Program-made: the position numbers and the translations under genes | Shown: positions 17,887 through 26,788 of the stretch, in pieces | Position numbering within the stretch: the first letter of the stretch is position 1 | How the letters are laid out: every line of letters begins with the position of its first letter | The notes under the pieces: model-generated | The model's input: only the letters and a program-made list of their open reading frames with translations | Told to the model about the DNA's origin: nothing | Database searches by the model: none | Assembly: GCF_902762735.1 (NCBI RefSeq) | Contig: NZ_CACWPP010000019.1 | Span: forward strand, 17,766-81,765 | Direction of reading: 5' to 3' | From: an uncultured Ruminococcus sp. | GTDB lineage: Bacteria > Bacillota > Clostridia > Oscillospirales > Ruminococcaceae | Length of the DNA: 64,000 nt

Positions 17887-17915
17887 TTGACCTTTTTTGT
17901 TTGATATATTATAAT
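17887..17915 (+). promoter_or_regulatory. promoter of the second GH9 cellulase
   Basis: TTGACC (17887-17892), 17 bases, TATAAT (17910-17915). The leader from about 17922 to 18049 (~128 nt) holds a stem AAAGCTC/GAGCTTT (17932-17957) and a second weaker stem GCAG...CTGC (near 17974-17996); no known riboswitch recognised. Confidence 0.8.
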
Positions 17916-18049
17916 ATAAGTGGTCAAAGAAAAAGCTCAAAAGAGGAGCTTTTCAGAATACCAAAGGGGCAAAGCAGCGGAGAAAACAGCCACTGCATAA
18001 GGCTCTGAACAATCATTCATTTTCAATTATTTCAGGGAGGGTTAAAACA

Positions 18050-21000
18050 ATGCACAAATCAATGAAACGTTTTGCCAGCGGACTTCTGGCATCAGTTGTG
18101 ACTCTGTCAACTGCAGCTTCGATAGCACCTCTGAGCGCTTTCGCAGGTCAGCAGCTCGGTCAGAATGACTTTGATGCAGGCGTAGGTCTGCCATGGCATA
18201 CTTGTGAGACCAACCCCGCTAAGCAGACATTTGACATCAGCGGCGGTACTTACAATGTAACAATCGTTAACAACGACGGTCCTGAGTCCAGATGGGATCT
18301 TCAGCTGCGTCACAGAGGCCTGCGTATCGAAGAGGGTCACACCTACAAGGTACACTGGGAAGTAAACGCTTCCAATGCAGGTCAGATGTACACCAAGATC
18401 GGTAACTACGGCGGAACTGTTGAAGTATGGCACAACAACTGCACAGACAGCACATTCGACCAGTGCTGGGACTGCGTTAAGATCGATAAGGGCGACAACA
18501 AGTTCGATGCTGAGTTCACCGCAAAGAAGAGCGTTGACGTTGCTGAGTGGGCATTCCACTACGGCGGTCAGGGCAAGTATCAGCCTGTTGACTGCTTTGA
18601 AAACGGCACAGTTCTGAAGTTCGACAATCTGTCACTGATCGACGTTACTTCCGAAAAGAATAACTGGAAGACCGATAACGAGATGGGTGTAGTAAGACCT
18701 GAGAGCAACGTTCGTCTGAACCAGCTCGGTTACTATCCTAATCTGACTAAGAAGGCTTCTTACGTTACCGATGCTTCTTCACCTCTGGCTTTCGAGATCC
18801 GTGATACAAGCGGCAACGTTAAGTATAAGGGCACTACCAAAGTATTCGGCGCTGACCCTGATTCGGGCACAGGTGCTAACACAAAGGTAACAGTCGGCGA
18901 TAAAACTGTTGACAGACTGAAGGATTCAGGTTCTAACGTTCATATCATCGACTTCTCTGATTTCAATACTAAGGGCGAGTACTACATCTTCGTTAAGGAT
19001 ACCGTTGGCGTAAGCGGCACACAGGTACTGCTTTCCAAGAACGTAAACGATACCAAGCTCAGCGGCGACAAGCTGATGTGGACAAATCCTCAGACCAAGA
19101 AGCAGTACGTTATGAACCAGAGCTCTAACTTCGTTATCTCTGATACAGTTTATGACACTCAGCTGCTGAAGGATTCGATGAACTACTACTATCAGAACCG
19201 TTCCGGCGTTCCGATCGAGTCTCAGTACATTACTTCCGGCGACAAGAATGAACTCGCTCACAGCAAGTATGGTCATAACCCTGACTCTGCTTGGGTTCAG
19301 AGCATTTGGAAGCAGTCTTACGAGTCTGATGCATCTGACGTTGAAAAGACTAAGTCTATCGACGGTACAGGCGGTTGGTACGATGCAGGTGACCACGGTA
19401 AGTACGTAGTTAACGGCGGTATCTCTGTTTGGACTCTGCAGAACGCTTATGAGTTCTCCAAGAAGAACAACAAGACCGCAAAGTGGACTGACGGCACTAT
19501 CTCTATCCCTGAGAACAAGGACAGCAATCCTGACATACTGGACGAAGCAAGAGTTGAGCTCGAGTGGATGTTCAAGATGATCGACGAAGACGGCTTTGTA
19601 TATCACAAGCTGCATGACCATAAGTGGACAGGTCTGGCTACCAAGTCTTGGGACTATGACAAGGATACCATGGAGAACGGCGAGAAGGGCTGGGGCACAG
19701 TTCGTATAGTTAAGCCCGCTACTTACGCTGCTACATTCAACATGATCGCTTGTGCTGCACAGGCTTCCCGTCTGTGGAGAGGCATAGACAATGCTTTCGC
19801 TGATGAGTGCCTCGAAAAGGCTAAGACAAGCTGGAAAGCTATAATGGCTAAGAAATCCAAGTGGAATATTGCTGAAGGCGACTACAAGACCGATCCTTAT
19901 TTCGCTCCTCTGGATCAGGCTATCGGCGGCGGCGCATACGGCGACACCTACGTTGTAGACGATGCTTACTGGGCAGCTTGCGAACTGTTCTCTACCACAG
20001 GCAGCACTGAGTACTACAACTTCCTCAAGGATTACAGCAATCCTAACGATAAATCTAAGAACGACAAGGCATTCAGCCTGACCACTAACCTGGGCGGCGG
20101 CGAGAACAACGGTTCGTTCAGCTCGTTCAACTGGGGCTGCACAAGCGGTCTGGGTACCCTTTCTCTGTACCTGAGCGACAAGACTTCTGCTGCTGACAAG
20201 GCTACTATCAAGAAGTCTATAACCGCAGCAGGTGACGCTTATCTGGATCAGATGTCTAAGGAAGGCATGGGCATTCCTTACAAGGAGGCTACTTTCGAGG
20301 ACGGCGTTAACATCGGCAAGGGCATCAAGGTAACAGGTTACGAGTGGGGTTCTAACTCCTTCGTTATCAACAATGCTATGGTTCTGGCTTATGCTTATGA
20401 CGTTGACAAAAATATGGATTACATCAACGGTGCTGCTGAAGCACTTGACTACATCTACGGACGTAACGGTCTTGGCTTCTCTTATGTAAGCGGCTACGGC
20501 GACAAGACTATGGAATGGCCTCACCACAGATTCTGGTCTAAGGGTATCGATCCTGAGTTCCCGAAGGCTCCTAACGGCGTTCTGTCCGGTGGTCCCGGCG
20601 CAGGCATGCAGGATCCTTACATCGGCGGTCTGGGCTACAAGAGAGGCACACTGGCTAACCAGAAGTGCTACGTAGACAGCGCAGAGGCATGGTCCGTAAA
20701 CGAAGTTACTATCAACTGGAACGCTCCTCTGGTTTGGATGACCACATTCATGATCGACGAGGCTGCTGACGCTAAGGGTGATACCAAGCCTGTTGTTAAG
20801 GACGTTACTGCTACCGCAGGCGACGGTCAGGTAACACTGAAGTGGAGTGCTGTATCTGCTGACAAGTATGCAGTTTGCGGCTATTCTAACGGCAAGTGGA
20901 CTAAGCTCGGCGAGACCAGCGGCACTTCCTACACTATCAAGAACCTGACTAACGGTACTAACTACAAGGTTGCAGTTGTTGCTTACGCTAACGGCGCTTG

Positions 21001-21322
21001 GAACCTCAACTACGACAATGCTATAACTGTTACTCCTAAGGCATCTTCTACCACAAGCCTGTATCCTGAAGTTCAGACTCAGGTTAAGGATCACAAGATC
21101 GGCTTTAAGTGGAACAAGGTACCCGGCGCTGAGAAGTACGGCATTGGTGTATACCAGGCTAACAAGTGGGTAGTTAAGAAGCAGGTTGACGGCAGCGTTA
21201 CTACTTGGACTTCTCCTCAGGTTGCTAACGGTACTTACAGACTGGTAGTACTGGCTAAGGTTAACGGACAGTGGGTAAAGGCTGACGTATTTAAGCACGC
21301 TTTCTATGTTACTGTTAAGTAA
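18050..21322 (+). CDS. cellulase: CBM4 - Ig - GH9 - Fn3 - CBM37-like (Cel9B type)
   Basis: 1090 residues, RBS GGGAGGG. Signal peptide about 1-32. CBM4/9 module about 34-195. Ig-like CelD-N domain about 220-320 (begins VRLNQLGYYPN). GH9 domain about 370-905, with DAGDH (D445/D448), PHHRFW (H825) and the proton-donor segment VNEVTINWNAP (E885). An Fn3-like module (about 923-1000) is followed by an ~85-residue C-terminal module (1003-1090) whose YGIGVYQANKW and VLAKVNGQW match the CBM37 pattern of R. albus. The layout matches R. albus Cel9B, a cell-associated cellulase linked to adhesion. Codons are unusually T-ending (GTT, GCT, TCT) compared with neighbours, suggesting high expression. No dockerin. 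Confidence 0.95.
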   Translation: MHKSMKRFASGLLASVVTLSTAASIAPLSAFAGQQLGQNDFDAGVGLPWHTCETNPAKQTFDISGGTYNVTIVNNDGPESRWDLQLRHRGLRIEEGHTYKVHWEVNASNAGQMYTKIGNYGGTVEVWHNNCTDSTFDQCWDCVKIDKGDNKFDAEFTAKKSVDVAEWAFHYGGQGKYQPVDCFENGTVLKFDNLSLIDVTSEKNNWKTDNEMGVVRPESNVRLNQLGYYPNLTKKASYVTDASSPLAFEIRDTSGNVKYKGTTKVFGADPDSGTGANTKVTVGDKTVDRLKDSGSNVHIIDFSDFNTKGEYYIFVKDTVGVSGTQVLLSKNVNDTKLSGDKLMWTNPQTKKQYVMNQSSNFVISDTVYDTQLLKDSMNYYYQNRSGVPIESQYITSGDKNELAHSKYGHNPDSAWVQSIWKQSYESDASDVEKTKSIDGTGGWYDAGDHGKYVVNGGISVWTLQNAYEFSKKNNKTAKWTDGTISIPENKDSNPDILDEARVELEWMFKMIDEDGFVYHKLHDHKWTGLATKSWDYDKDTMENGEKGWGTVRIVKPATYAATFNMIACAAQASRLWRGIDNAFADECLEKAKTSWKAIMAKKSKWNIAEGDYKTDPYFAPLDQAIGGGAYGDTYVVDDAYWAACELFSTTGSTEYYNFLKDYSNPNDKSKNDKAFSLTTNLGGGENNGSFSSFNWGCTSGLGTLSLYLSDKTSAADKATIKKSITAAGDAYLDQMSKEGMGIPYKEATFEDGVNIGKGIKVTGYEWGSNSFVINNAMVLAYAYDVDKNMDYINGAAEALDYIYGRNGLGFSYVSGYGDKTMEWPHHRFWSKGIDPEFPKAPNGVLSGGPGAGMQDPYIGGLGYKRGTLANQKCYVDSAEAWSVNEVTINWNAPLVWMTTFMIDEAADAKGDTKPVVKDVTATAGDGQVTLKWSAVSADKYAVCGYSNGKWTKLGETSGTSYTIKNLTNGTNYKVAVVAYANGAWNLNYDNAITVTPKASSTTSLYPEVQTQVKDHKIGFKWNKVPGAEKYGIGVYQANKWVVKKQVDGSVTTWTSPQVANGTYRLVVLAKVNGQWVKADVFKHAFYVTVK

Positions 21323-21359
21323 TTGACCACAGATCAGTTTACTGACAACTAAATAATCA

Positions 21360-21393
21360 GAGCCTGACGTGTAAAAGCGTCAGGCTCTTTTTT
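21360..21393 (+). terminator. terminator after the second cellulase
   Basis: Stem GAGCCTGACG/CGTCAGGCTC followed by seven T. Confidence 0.88.
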
Positions 21394-21437
21394 TGCTTGT
21401 ATCGTTTCTAACTCAGGCAGACCGTCTTGCGCAGGAC

Positions 21438-21469
21438 AAAAAAAATGCCCGTTTTAAAAACGAGCATAA
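21438..21469 (-). terminator. terminator of tRNA-Leu
   Basis: Minus-strand stem with ATGCTCG/CGGGCAT arms followed by eight T, directly after the tRNA. Confidence 0.7.
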
Positions 21470-21474
21470 AAAAT

Positions 21475-21557
21475 GCAGGTAAGAGGACTTGAACCTCCAC
21501 GGGGTTGCCCCCACTAGCACCTGAAGCTAGCGCGTCTGCCAATTCCGCCATACCTGC
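21475..21557 (-). tRNA. tRNA-Leu (anticodon CAG)
   Basis: 83-nt class II tRNA starting GCAGGTA and ending with a matching TACCTGC acceptor arm. Anticodon loop TTCAGGT gives CAG. The extra arm is GTGGGGGCAACCCC, and GGTTCAAGTCC forms the T arm. CCA is not encoded. Confidence 0.95.
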
Positions 21558-21673
21558 ATACCTTATATCGTAGTGAGTTTTCGTGACCCTCACAACATAA
21601 AATATTATATCACATCTTCTGCTGATTGTCAATAGTTTTCTGCACGTTATCAGTAAACCTTTGGTGAATTGTT

Positions 21674-21772
21674 TATAGCAATCCAACTTTTTAAATTCAC
21701 AAAATCCAGTCGCAAAAGCTGGGATCTATGGGTTTTGTGACTGGATTTTGTCTGAATTTTAAGGCGGATTGC
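21674..21772. repeat. foldback repeat family 4, copy 1
   Basis: About 99-bp imperfect palindrome: TATAGCAATCC at one end and GGATTGC at the other, with an inner stem AAAATCCAGTC/GACTGGATTTT around TGGGATCTATGGG. A second copy in the opposite orientation is at 40444-40546. Lies between tRNA-Leu and the 3' end of queT. Confidence 0.8.
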
Positions 21773-21790
21773 AAAAGGCTGTTATAAGTG

Positions 21791-22303
21791 CTATTCAGAT
21801 CTTTTCACATCAGTACCTGCCATTATCAGCTTCATAAAGCTCCTGTTTTTGACCAGCGAATGCACAATAAGAAAACCTATGATGCTGACACAGACAAATT
21901 CGCCCAGCGCCACCGTGCCTGCACTCAACCAGTATGGAAGCCCCAGCACGATCTTCAGCTCAGCCGCAATAATTAAGCCGTTGGTCAATACGGGGAACAG
22001 CGATGCGACAAACAGGTTGACCTTGTTGCGCAGCAGATAGATCATCAGCGCCGCGATAAGTGTGGCAGCAGTTCCGAAGCCAACATCAATAAGCCCCAGA
22101 GGACTCCAGATATTAACAATGCAGCAGCCAAGCGTCACCGAAAGTATGTAATCCTTGTTGAAGTAGCAAAACAGCATCAGCAGCTCCGAAAAGCGGAACT
22201 GTACATCGTTATACGCCATCGGCGAACACAGCAGCGTCAGCGCCACGTAAAGCGCCGCCATCACGCCGATGTTCGTTATCCTGCGCGAATTTATGATCTC
22301 CAT
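21791..22303 (-). CDS. queT: QueT-family queuosine-precursor transporter (ECF S component-like)
   Basis: 170 residues with about five membrane spans. The N-terminal MAALYVALTLLCSP and the YNDVQFRFSELL segment are typical of QueT, the putative substrate-binding subunit of a group II ECF transporter for preQ1 or preQ0. The shared ATPase/EcfT module would be encoded elsewhere. RBS GGGGGG 7 bases before the ATG. It follows the fba terminator by only ~25 bases; the short leader shows no preQ1 riboswitch that I can recognise. Confidence 0.85.
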   Translation of the reverse strand: MEIINSRRITNIGVMAALYVALTLLCSPMAYNDVQFRFSELLMLFCYFNKDYILSVTLGCCIVNIWSPLGLIDVGFGTAATLIAALMIYLLRNKVNLFVASLFPVLTNGLIIAAELKIVLGLPYWLSAGTVALGEFVCVSIIGFLIVHSLVKNRSFMKLIMAGTDVKRSE

Positions 22304-22325
22304 AAAAAGCCCCCCATCTGACTAT

Positions 22326-22362
22326 AAAAAGTGCAGCCTGCCGCACATCACGACAGGCTGAC
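22326..22362 (-). terminator. terminator after fba
   Basis: Minus-strand stem CAGCCTGTCG/CGGCAGGCTG followed by CACTTTTTAT. Confidence 0.75.
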
Positions 22363-22384
22363 ACATAATATTTAACAGCTAAAA

Positions 22385-23260
22385 TTAAGCCTTGCCAACA
22401 GAGCCGAACAGCTCCATCTTCTCCTTGACCTTAGCCTTGATAGCCTCAAAGCCGGGAGCCAGCAGCTTTCTTGGGTCGAAGCCCTTACCCTGCTTGTCCT
22501 TGCCTGCCTCGATGTAGCCTCTAGTAGCGTCAGCGAATACCAGCTGGCACTCAGTATTAACGTTGATCTTAGCAACGCCCAGCGAGATAGCCTTCTTGAT
22601 CTGGTCATCGGGGATACCTGTACCGCCGTGCAGTACCAGAGGAACTTCGCCGATAGAACCTGTCAGCTTCTTGTTGATAGCGTCCAGAGTCTCAAAGCTC
22701 AGACCTTCCCAGTTGTCGGGATATACGCCGTGGATGTTGCCGATACCTGCTGCCAGGAAGTCAACGCCCAGCTTAGCGATCATCTCGCACTCAGCAGGAT
22801 CTGCGCACTCGCCCTTGCCGATAACGCCGTCCTCTTCGCCGCCGATAGCGCCAACCTCAGCCTCGATGGACATGCCCAGACCGTGAGCAACGTTTACCAG
22901 CTCAGTAGTCTTAGCAACGTTCTCCTCTATCGGGAAGTGAGAACCATCGAACATGATGGAAGTGAAGCCTGCCTTGATGCACTTGTAGCAGCCCTCGTAA
23001 GTGCCGTGGTCGAGGTGCAGAGCAACAGGAACAGTGATACCCAGGCTCTTGTCCATAGCAGCTACCATAGCAGCAACAGTCTCGAAGCCTGTCATGTACT
23101 TGCCTGCGCCCTCAGATACACCGAGGATAACAGGCGAGTTCAGCTCCTGAGCGGTCAGCAGAACAGCCTTTGTCCACTCAAGGTTGTTGATGTTGAACTG
23201 ACCTACGGCATACTTGCCTGCGCGAGCCTTATCCAGCATTTCTTTAGCATTAACTAACAT
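22385..23260 (-). CDS. fba: fructose-bisphosphate aldolase, class II
   Basis: 291 residues. Splits fructose-1,6-bisphosphate into dihydroxyacetone phosphate and glyceraldehyde-3-phosphate in glycolysis. Visible class II zinc-dependent features are VALHLDHGTYEGC (His/Asp site), IEAEVGAIGGEEDG, LVLHGGTGIP (zinc His) and INVNTECQ near the C-terminus. The start is the ATG at 23258-23260 with GGAGG 9 bases upstream; the open frame runs 33 codons further upstream into the promoter region and should be trimmed. Monocistronic, with its own promoter and terminator. Confidence 0.97.
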   Translation of the reverse strand: MLVNAKEMLDKARAGKYAVGQFNINNLEWTKAVLLTAQELNSPVILGVSEGAGKYMTGFETVAAMVAAMDKSLGITVPVALHLDHGTYEGCYKCIKAGFTSIMFDGSHFPIEENVAKTTELVNVAHGLGMSIEAEVGAIGGEEDGVIGKGECADPAECEMIAKLGVDFLAAGIGNIHGVYPDNWEGLSFETLDAINKKLTGSIGEVPLVLHGGTGIPDDQIKKAISLGVAKINVNTECQLVFADATRGYIEAGKDKQGKGFDPRKLLAPGFEAIKAKVKEKMELFGSVGKA

Positions 23261-23308
23261 TTTGAATACCTCCATATTTTGAAAAAATAAAAGCATTTGC
23301 CACATTTT

Positions 23309-23337
23309 ATTATACATCATATCGGTACAAATTTCAA
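23309..23337 (-). promoter_or_regulatory. fba promoter
   Basis: Minus-strand TTGAAA (23332-23337), 17 bases, TATAAT (23309-23314). Confidence 0.8.
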
Positions 23338-23409
23338 GTGGATTTGTCGGATTTAACATTCTGTATACATTTTATTAACACAGTTAGTTGTAACTAATCA
23401 TCACATTTC

Positions 23410-23446
23410 AAAATAGGCTGTGCGTCGCTGAACACACAGCCTATTT
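23410..23446 (-). terminator. terminator after the 23459-23875 gene
   Basis: Stem AAATAGGCTGTG/CACAGCCTATTT on the minus strand, 13 bases after the stop codon. Confidence 0.75.
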
Positions 23447-23458
23447 GAATTCAGCAGA

Positions 23459-23875
23459 TCACTGCTTCGCAAGGAACATATTCAGCATATAATAGCTGAC
23501 TTTATCCCCAAGAATAAAAAACACCGAAGGGTCATGGGGGTCAAACACTACCCTGACGCTGTCGCCGTCTTTCAGAGTCATTCTGCGACCGTCAAGATAG
23601 TTATGATATGTCTTTGAATAGACCTTGCCGTTTGCTTTGTAGCGTATTATCGGCTTATAGGAAACTCTGCCGTCGGGGATAGACTTATATGCGCGCACGA
23701 CTGTTTCGGAAAGGGTCACTTTGCTATGATTTTTCAGTGTCCTGTCAAAACCGTCACGTTCAAGTTCATAAGTCTTAGCAGTTTCAAAGCCTACCACCTT
23801 GCCGACCACCACCAACCCGCGTTCAGCACACAGATCGAGTTTTTTTTCATCACTCATTGGAAACAGCCTGAACAT
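23459..23875 (-). CDS. small DUF3592-like protein
   Basis: 138 residues, ATG at 23873-23875 with GAGGTG 6 bases upstream. The fold pattern VVVGKVVGFE...YKPIIRYKANGKVYSKTY...LKDGDSVRVVFDPHDPSVFFI resembles the DUF3592-type domain of unknown function, but the flanking membrane helices usual there are absent. Probably a soluble, cytoplasmic single-domain protein. Stands alone with its own terminator. Confidence 0.65.
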   Translation of the reverse strand: MFRLFPMSDEKKLDLCAERGLVVVGKVVGFETAKTYELERDGFDRTLKNHSKVTLSETVVRAYKSIPDGRVSYKPIIRYKANGKVYSKTYHNYLDGRRMTLKDGDSVRVVFDPHDPSVFFILGDKVSYYMLNMFLAKQ

Positions 23876-23927
23876 TCAAACACCTCACACATGTACAATA
23901 ACCAAAGCCGCAAACCCGCGCCACTGT

Positions 23928-23957
23928 CAATAATTATGAATTATGAATTATGAATTA
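23928..23957. repeat. heptad tail (AATTATG repeats) alone
   Basis: The tail TCAATAATTATGAATTATG and following heptad of repeat family 1, here without the rest of the element. It ends on the TAA stop codon of the ANTAR gene. Confidence 0.75.
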
Positions 23958-24527
23958 AACTTCATACATCTTAATGACTTTTCGCGCGACTTCCAGCTTG
24001 GTACAGCGCAGGTCCATCGCCTGCTTTTCGATGTAGCGGTGCGCCTGCTGTTCGGTGAAGCCCAGATACTGCATAAGCGCCAGTTTTGCGCGGTTTACCA
24101 GACGTATCTCCTCCAGCTTTTTCTGCAATTTTATGTTTTCTGAGCGTATGCCCAGCATGCGCTTTCTCGCGGCGGCAGCGAACCTCATGGCTCGGTAGAA
24201 TATCTCGCGGTTGAGCGGCTTTGAGATGACCAGTGCGCCGTAATCTTCCACCTTGTCAGCCATTTCATCGGCTATCTCGCTCTTTATCAGCAGTACGCAC
24301 ATAGTATCCGACGATGAATATGTAAATTCTGCCAGTTCAGTGCCGTTCTCATCTGGCAGAGGACAGCTGACCACCAGCATGTCAATATCATGTTCTGCCA
24401 CGAGCCGCCTTGCATCGCGCCCTGTGGAAACGCTGGAGAACTTCACTCCGGGAAAAATCTCTTTTAGCTGATTTATAAGCGCCGAAACGTGCTTTTCCGA
24501 ACCTGCGGCTATCAGTATCCTGTCCAA
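23955..24527 (-). CDS. ANTAR-domain response regulator (antiterminator)
   Basis: 190 residues: a receiver-like domain (about 1-118) and a C-terminal ANTAR RNA-binding domain (about 125-185, with AKLALMQYLGFTEQQAHRYIEKQAMD). ANTAR proteins release terminators by stabilising a two-hairpin RNA. In the receiver, the usual Asp pocket reads AAGSEKHVSAL and DMLVVSCPLPDENG, so the phosphoacceptor appears lost and the receiver is probably degenerate. In related Clostridia such regulators accompany nitrogen-assimilation genes, and glnA lies upstream on the same strand. RBS AGGAGGG. The stop codon touches a heptad repeat tail. Confidence 0.9.
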   Translation of the reverse strand: MDRILIAAGSEKHVSALINQLKEIFPGVKFSSVSTGRDARRLVAEHDIDMLVVSCPLPDENGTELAEFTYSSSDTMCVLLIKSEIADEMADKVEDYGALVISKPLNREIFYRAMRFAAAARKRMLGIRSENIKLQKKLEEIRLVNRAKLALMQYLGFTEQQAHRYIEKQAMDLRCTKLEVARKVIKMYEV

Positions 24528-24586
24528 AACTTTTCCCTCCTAAAAGAGCTGTTCGCCCTTGATCTTTTATAACTATCCAAAAGCGG

Positions 24587-24777
24587 TCATCTGAAATGTT
24601 TATCCGGTATCTCCCTGACCGTCTGAGGGGCGATGCTGACTTCTGTAACAACAAACGGTTCTTCAATGCGCAGTTTCCTGTCCGCCGAGTATATATAGTA
24701 AACGACATATTTATTTCTGCATTCAGCGCTCGCAGACGCTATGCTTTTTGTGGCTGTGAGCGCTGAATGTTCTGAAA
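24587..24777 (-). other. possible gene remnant or small ORF without a normal start
   Basis: An open stretch of about 63 codons on the minus strand ends at a TGA (24587-24589). Its last 40 codons (KYVVYYIYSADRKLRIEEP...DKHFR) have codon choice like nearby genes, but no ATG/GTG with a ribosome site exists. Its upstream half runs through the palindrome at 24690-24797. Could be the tail of a gene disrupted by that element, or chance. Confidence 0.25.
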
Positions 24778-24797
24778 TTTATGTCGTTTAATATAAC
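24690..24797. repeat. large inverted repeat (~108 bp)
   Basis: Outer arms TAAACGACATA (24699-24709) and TATGTCGTTTA (24780-24790) extend outward imperfectly. Inner arms CATTCAGCGCTC and GAGCGCTGAATG pair again. Foldback element or strong RNA hairpin between the ANTAR gene and the membrane protein gene. Confidence 0.75.
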
Positions 24798-24880
24798 TCC
24801 CCTGTGCCAGCCCCCGAACCTTGCGTACCGCTAGCAGACTTCCCCGATATAAACGAACCGCCGCCTGCCTTTTTTAGCCG

Positions 24881-25435
24881 TCACAGCTGTGTGAAGTCCT
24901 GCTGAGTGCCCTGCACGAAATGCCCCTGCGCACCCGTCACGGAGCGCTTTTTCAGTGCAGTCAGGTATATCAGCCTGATAAACAGAAGCGGCAGAAGCAC
25001 CATAGCCGCTATGCTCAGCACCATTCCCAGCTTAGTATCTATCAGCGCGATGATGAGACCCGCCGCCGCTATCAGACGCAAGCCCCATAAACAGAATTTA
25101 TGCTCGCCTTCATCAACAGCCCACGCCCTGCGCAGTGCTATGACCCTCAGCAGAAGCGCCGCCACAAGACCTGTCACCAGCATCGCGCCGATACATGCCA
25201 CAAGTATCACCAATGACATGAAGCCGTTCAGTATGCCCACGCCGCTGACGAAAAACAGCGTGAAGTCAGTGCCGTCAACTACTATATTACTGCTCGGGTC
25301 TTTTATCGCAAGCTCTATCTGCGCATCGCGGCAGACCTCCACCATGTTTATGCCCATCAGCGTCACCAGCGCCGATACCGCCAGAAAAACAAAACTGCGT
25401 ATCTTCGCAGTTTTTGTCATATTGTTAAAACCCAT
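24881..25435 (-). CDS. four-span membrane protein of unknown function
   Basis: 184 residues, RBS AGGAG before the ATG. Hydrophobic segments at about 14-32, 62-95, 117-135 and 138-160; a short extracytoplasmic loop (33-60) follows the first. The C-terminal tail is Gln-rich (VQGTQQDFTQ). It begins 34 bases after the glnA stop on the same strand, so it may be co-transcribed with it. No family recognised. Confidence 0.75.
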   Translation of the reverse strand: MGFNNMTKTAKIRSFVFLAVSALVTLMGINMVEVCRDAQIELAIKDPSSNIVVDGTDFTLFFVSGVGILNGFMSLVILVACIGAMLVTGLVAALLLRVIALRRAWAVDEGEHKFCLWGLRLIAAAGLIIALIDTKLGMVLSIAAMVLLPLLFIRLIYLTALKKRSVTGAQGHFVQGTQQDFTQL

Positions 25436-25469
25436 CTTTATCTCCTGTTCACACTGTTTTTTCTCTATA

Positions 25470-26777
25470 TCAAAGCGTGTAGAAGTATCTCACCGTTTCA
25501 AACATCTCTTTATCTTCGCACTCGGCGTATTCTTTGGCTTCGCTGCTCTTCTCGTTAAGCACATGCTCAATGAGATTTTCAGGAAGTCTGTCAGCGAGGA
25601 AACTGCTTTCCCGTGCGGCTTCTATCGCCTCATCAAGAGTAGCGGGCAGACGTTCTGTCAGCTCGGCTATATTGTCGGGCGAAAGGTCAGTCGCGGAGCA
25701 AAGCTCTGCCCCCGAAAGCGCACCCTCCAGCGCCGCGTAGATTATCAGTCCCAGCGCGAAGTACGGGTTGCAGGTGTTATCAGGCGAGCGCAGTATCATG
25801 GCGTTCTCGTCAGTGTTTATCATCGGCACTCTTATCAGCTGTGCGAAATTCTCGTGCGACCATGTGATATACTTAGGTGCGCGGGAATTTCCCAGTCTGC
25901 TGTACGAACTTGTCGTTGAATTTAGAAACAGCGTTATCTCCCGCACATGTTCCAGAATGCCTGCTATCATGGATTTTGCTTCATTCCCCAGATCGTCCAG
26001 ACGCGGCTTGAAAATATTCTCAGTGCCTTTCCTGCACTGGAGCATTATGTGCAGACCCGAACCGGGTCTGTCGCAGAGGGGCTTGGGCATGAATGTTGCA
26101 TACAGCCCGTTCCTGTCAGCCACCGATTTTACCACGTTCTTGAAAGTCACCAGATTGTCGGCGGCATTCAGCGCGTTCGAGTACTGGAAATCTATCTCAT
26201 TCTGCCCAGGACCGCTCTCATGCCGCGAACTTTCGGGGTAAATATCCATCTGTTCCAGCGTCAGGCAGATGTCACGGCGCAGGTTCTCGCCCTTGTCAGC
26301 GGGAGCAATATCGCAGTAGCCCGCATGGTCATGGGGTATCTTCGTGATATGCCCGTTGTCGTTCTTCTCAAACACGTAAAACTCGCAGGAAGTCCCTATC
26401 CTGAAATTATAGCCTTTTCCTCTGGCATACTCCACCGCATTTTTCAGGAAAGTCCTGCCGTCCCCCTCAAACACAGTGCCGTCGGTATACTTTATCGTAC
26501 AGAAAAACCTTACCACCCTGCCCTGCTGAGGTCTCCACGGCAGAAGCGCCAGCGTATCAGGGTCGGGAAATAGGATCAGATCGGTGCTTGAAAAATTCAT
26601 AAATCCGCTGAGTTTTGAGGCATCGAACAGCAGCCCCTTGCTGAATATCTCCGACAGTTCCGACGCAGGCACGGAAACGCTTTTCAGCGCCCCGAAAATA
26701 TCGCAGAACATCAGTTTGATAAACTTGACATCATTCTCCTCCACAAACTGGAGAACTTCCCTTTCGGTATATTTCAT
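25470..26777 (-). CDS. glnA: glutamine synthetase (GS-I type)
   Basis: 435 residues, typical of the GS-I alpha subgroup without the adenylylation insert. Makes glutamine from glutamate, ammonia and ATP. Visible landmarks are CEFYVF (metal-binding Glu), HESGPGQNEIDF, the ATP-site segment FMPKPLCDRPGSGLHIMLQ, and NSTTSSYSRLGNSRAPKYITWS. In place of the common NRPGSR-like stretch there is a shorter version. RBS GGAGG 7 bases before the ATG. It follows a membrane-protein gene by 11 bases, and an ANTAR regulator lies downstream on the same strand. Confidence 0.95.
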   Translation of the reverse strand: MKYTEREVLQFVEENDVKFIKLMFCDIFGALKSVSVPASELSEIFSKGLLFDASKLSGFMNFSSTDLILFPDPDTLALLPWRPQQGRVVRFFCTIKYTDGTVFEGDGRTFLKNAVEYARGKGYNFRIGTSCEFYVFEKNDNGHITKIPHDHAGYCDIAPADKGENLRRDICLTLEQMDIYPESSRHESGPGQNEIDFQYSNALNAADNLVTFKNVVKSVADRNGLYATFMPKPLCDRPGSGLHIMLQCRKGTENIFKPRLDDLGNEAKSMIAGILEHVREITLFLNSTTSSYSRLGNSRAPKYITWSHENFAQLIRVPMINTDENAMILRSPDNTCNPYFALGLIIYAALEGALSGAELCSATDLSPDNIAELTERLPATLDEAIEAARESSFLADRLPENLIEHVLNEKSSEAKEYAECEDKEMFETVRYFYTL

Positions 26778-26788
26778 TTTCTAACCTC

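Noticed and set aside
17922-18049. c-di-GMP riboswitch in the second cellulase leader
   Set aside because: GGGGCAAAGC looks superficially similar, but the tetraloop-receptor and the paired arms of the aptamer are not present.
18926-21298. 790-codon open frame antisense to the second cellulase
   Set aside because: It is a shadow of a strongly biased coding sequence, has no ribosome site, and its translation shows no domain. The GH9 frame is certain.
22304-22384. preQ1 riboswitch before queT
   Set aside because: The hairpin there is the fba terminator; I could not find the preQ1 aptamer pattern in the short remaining leader.
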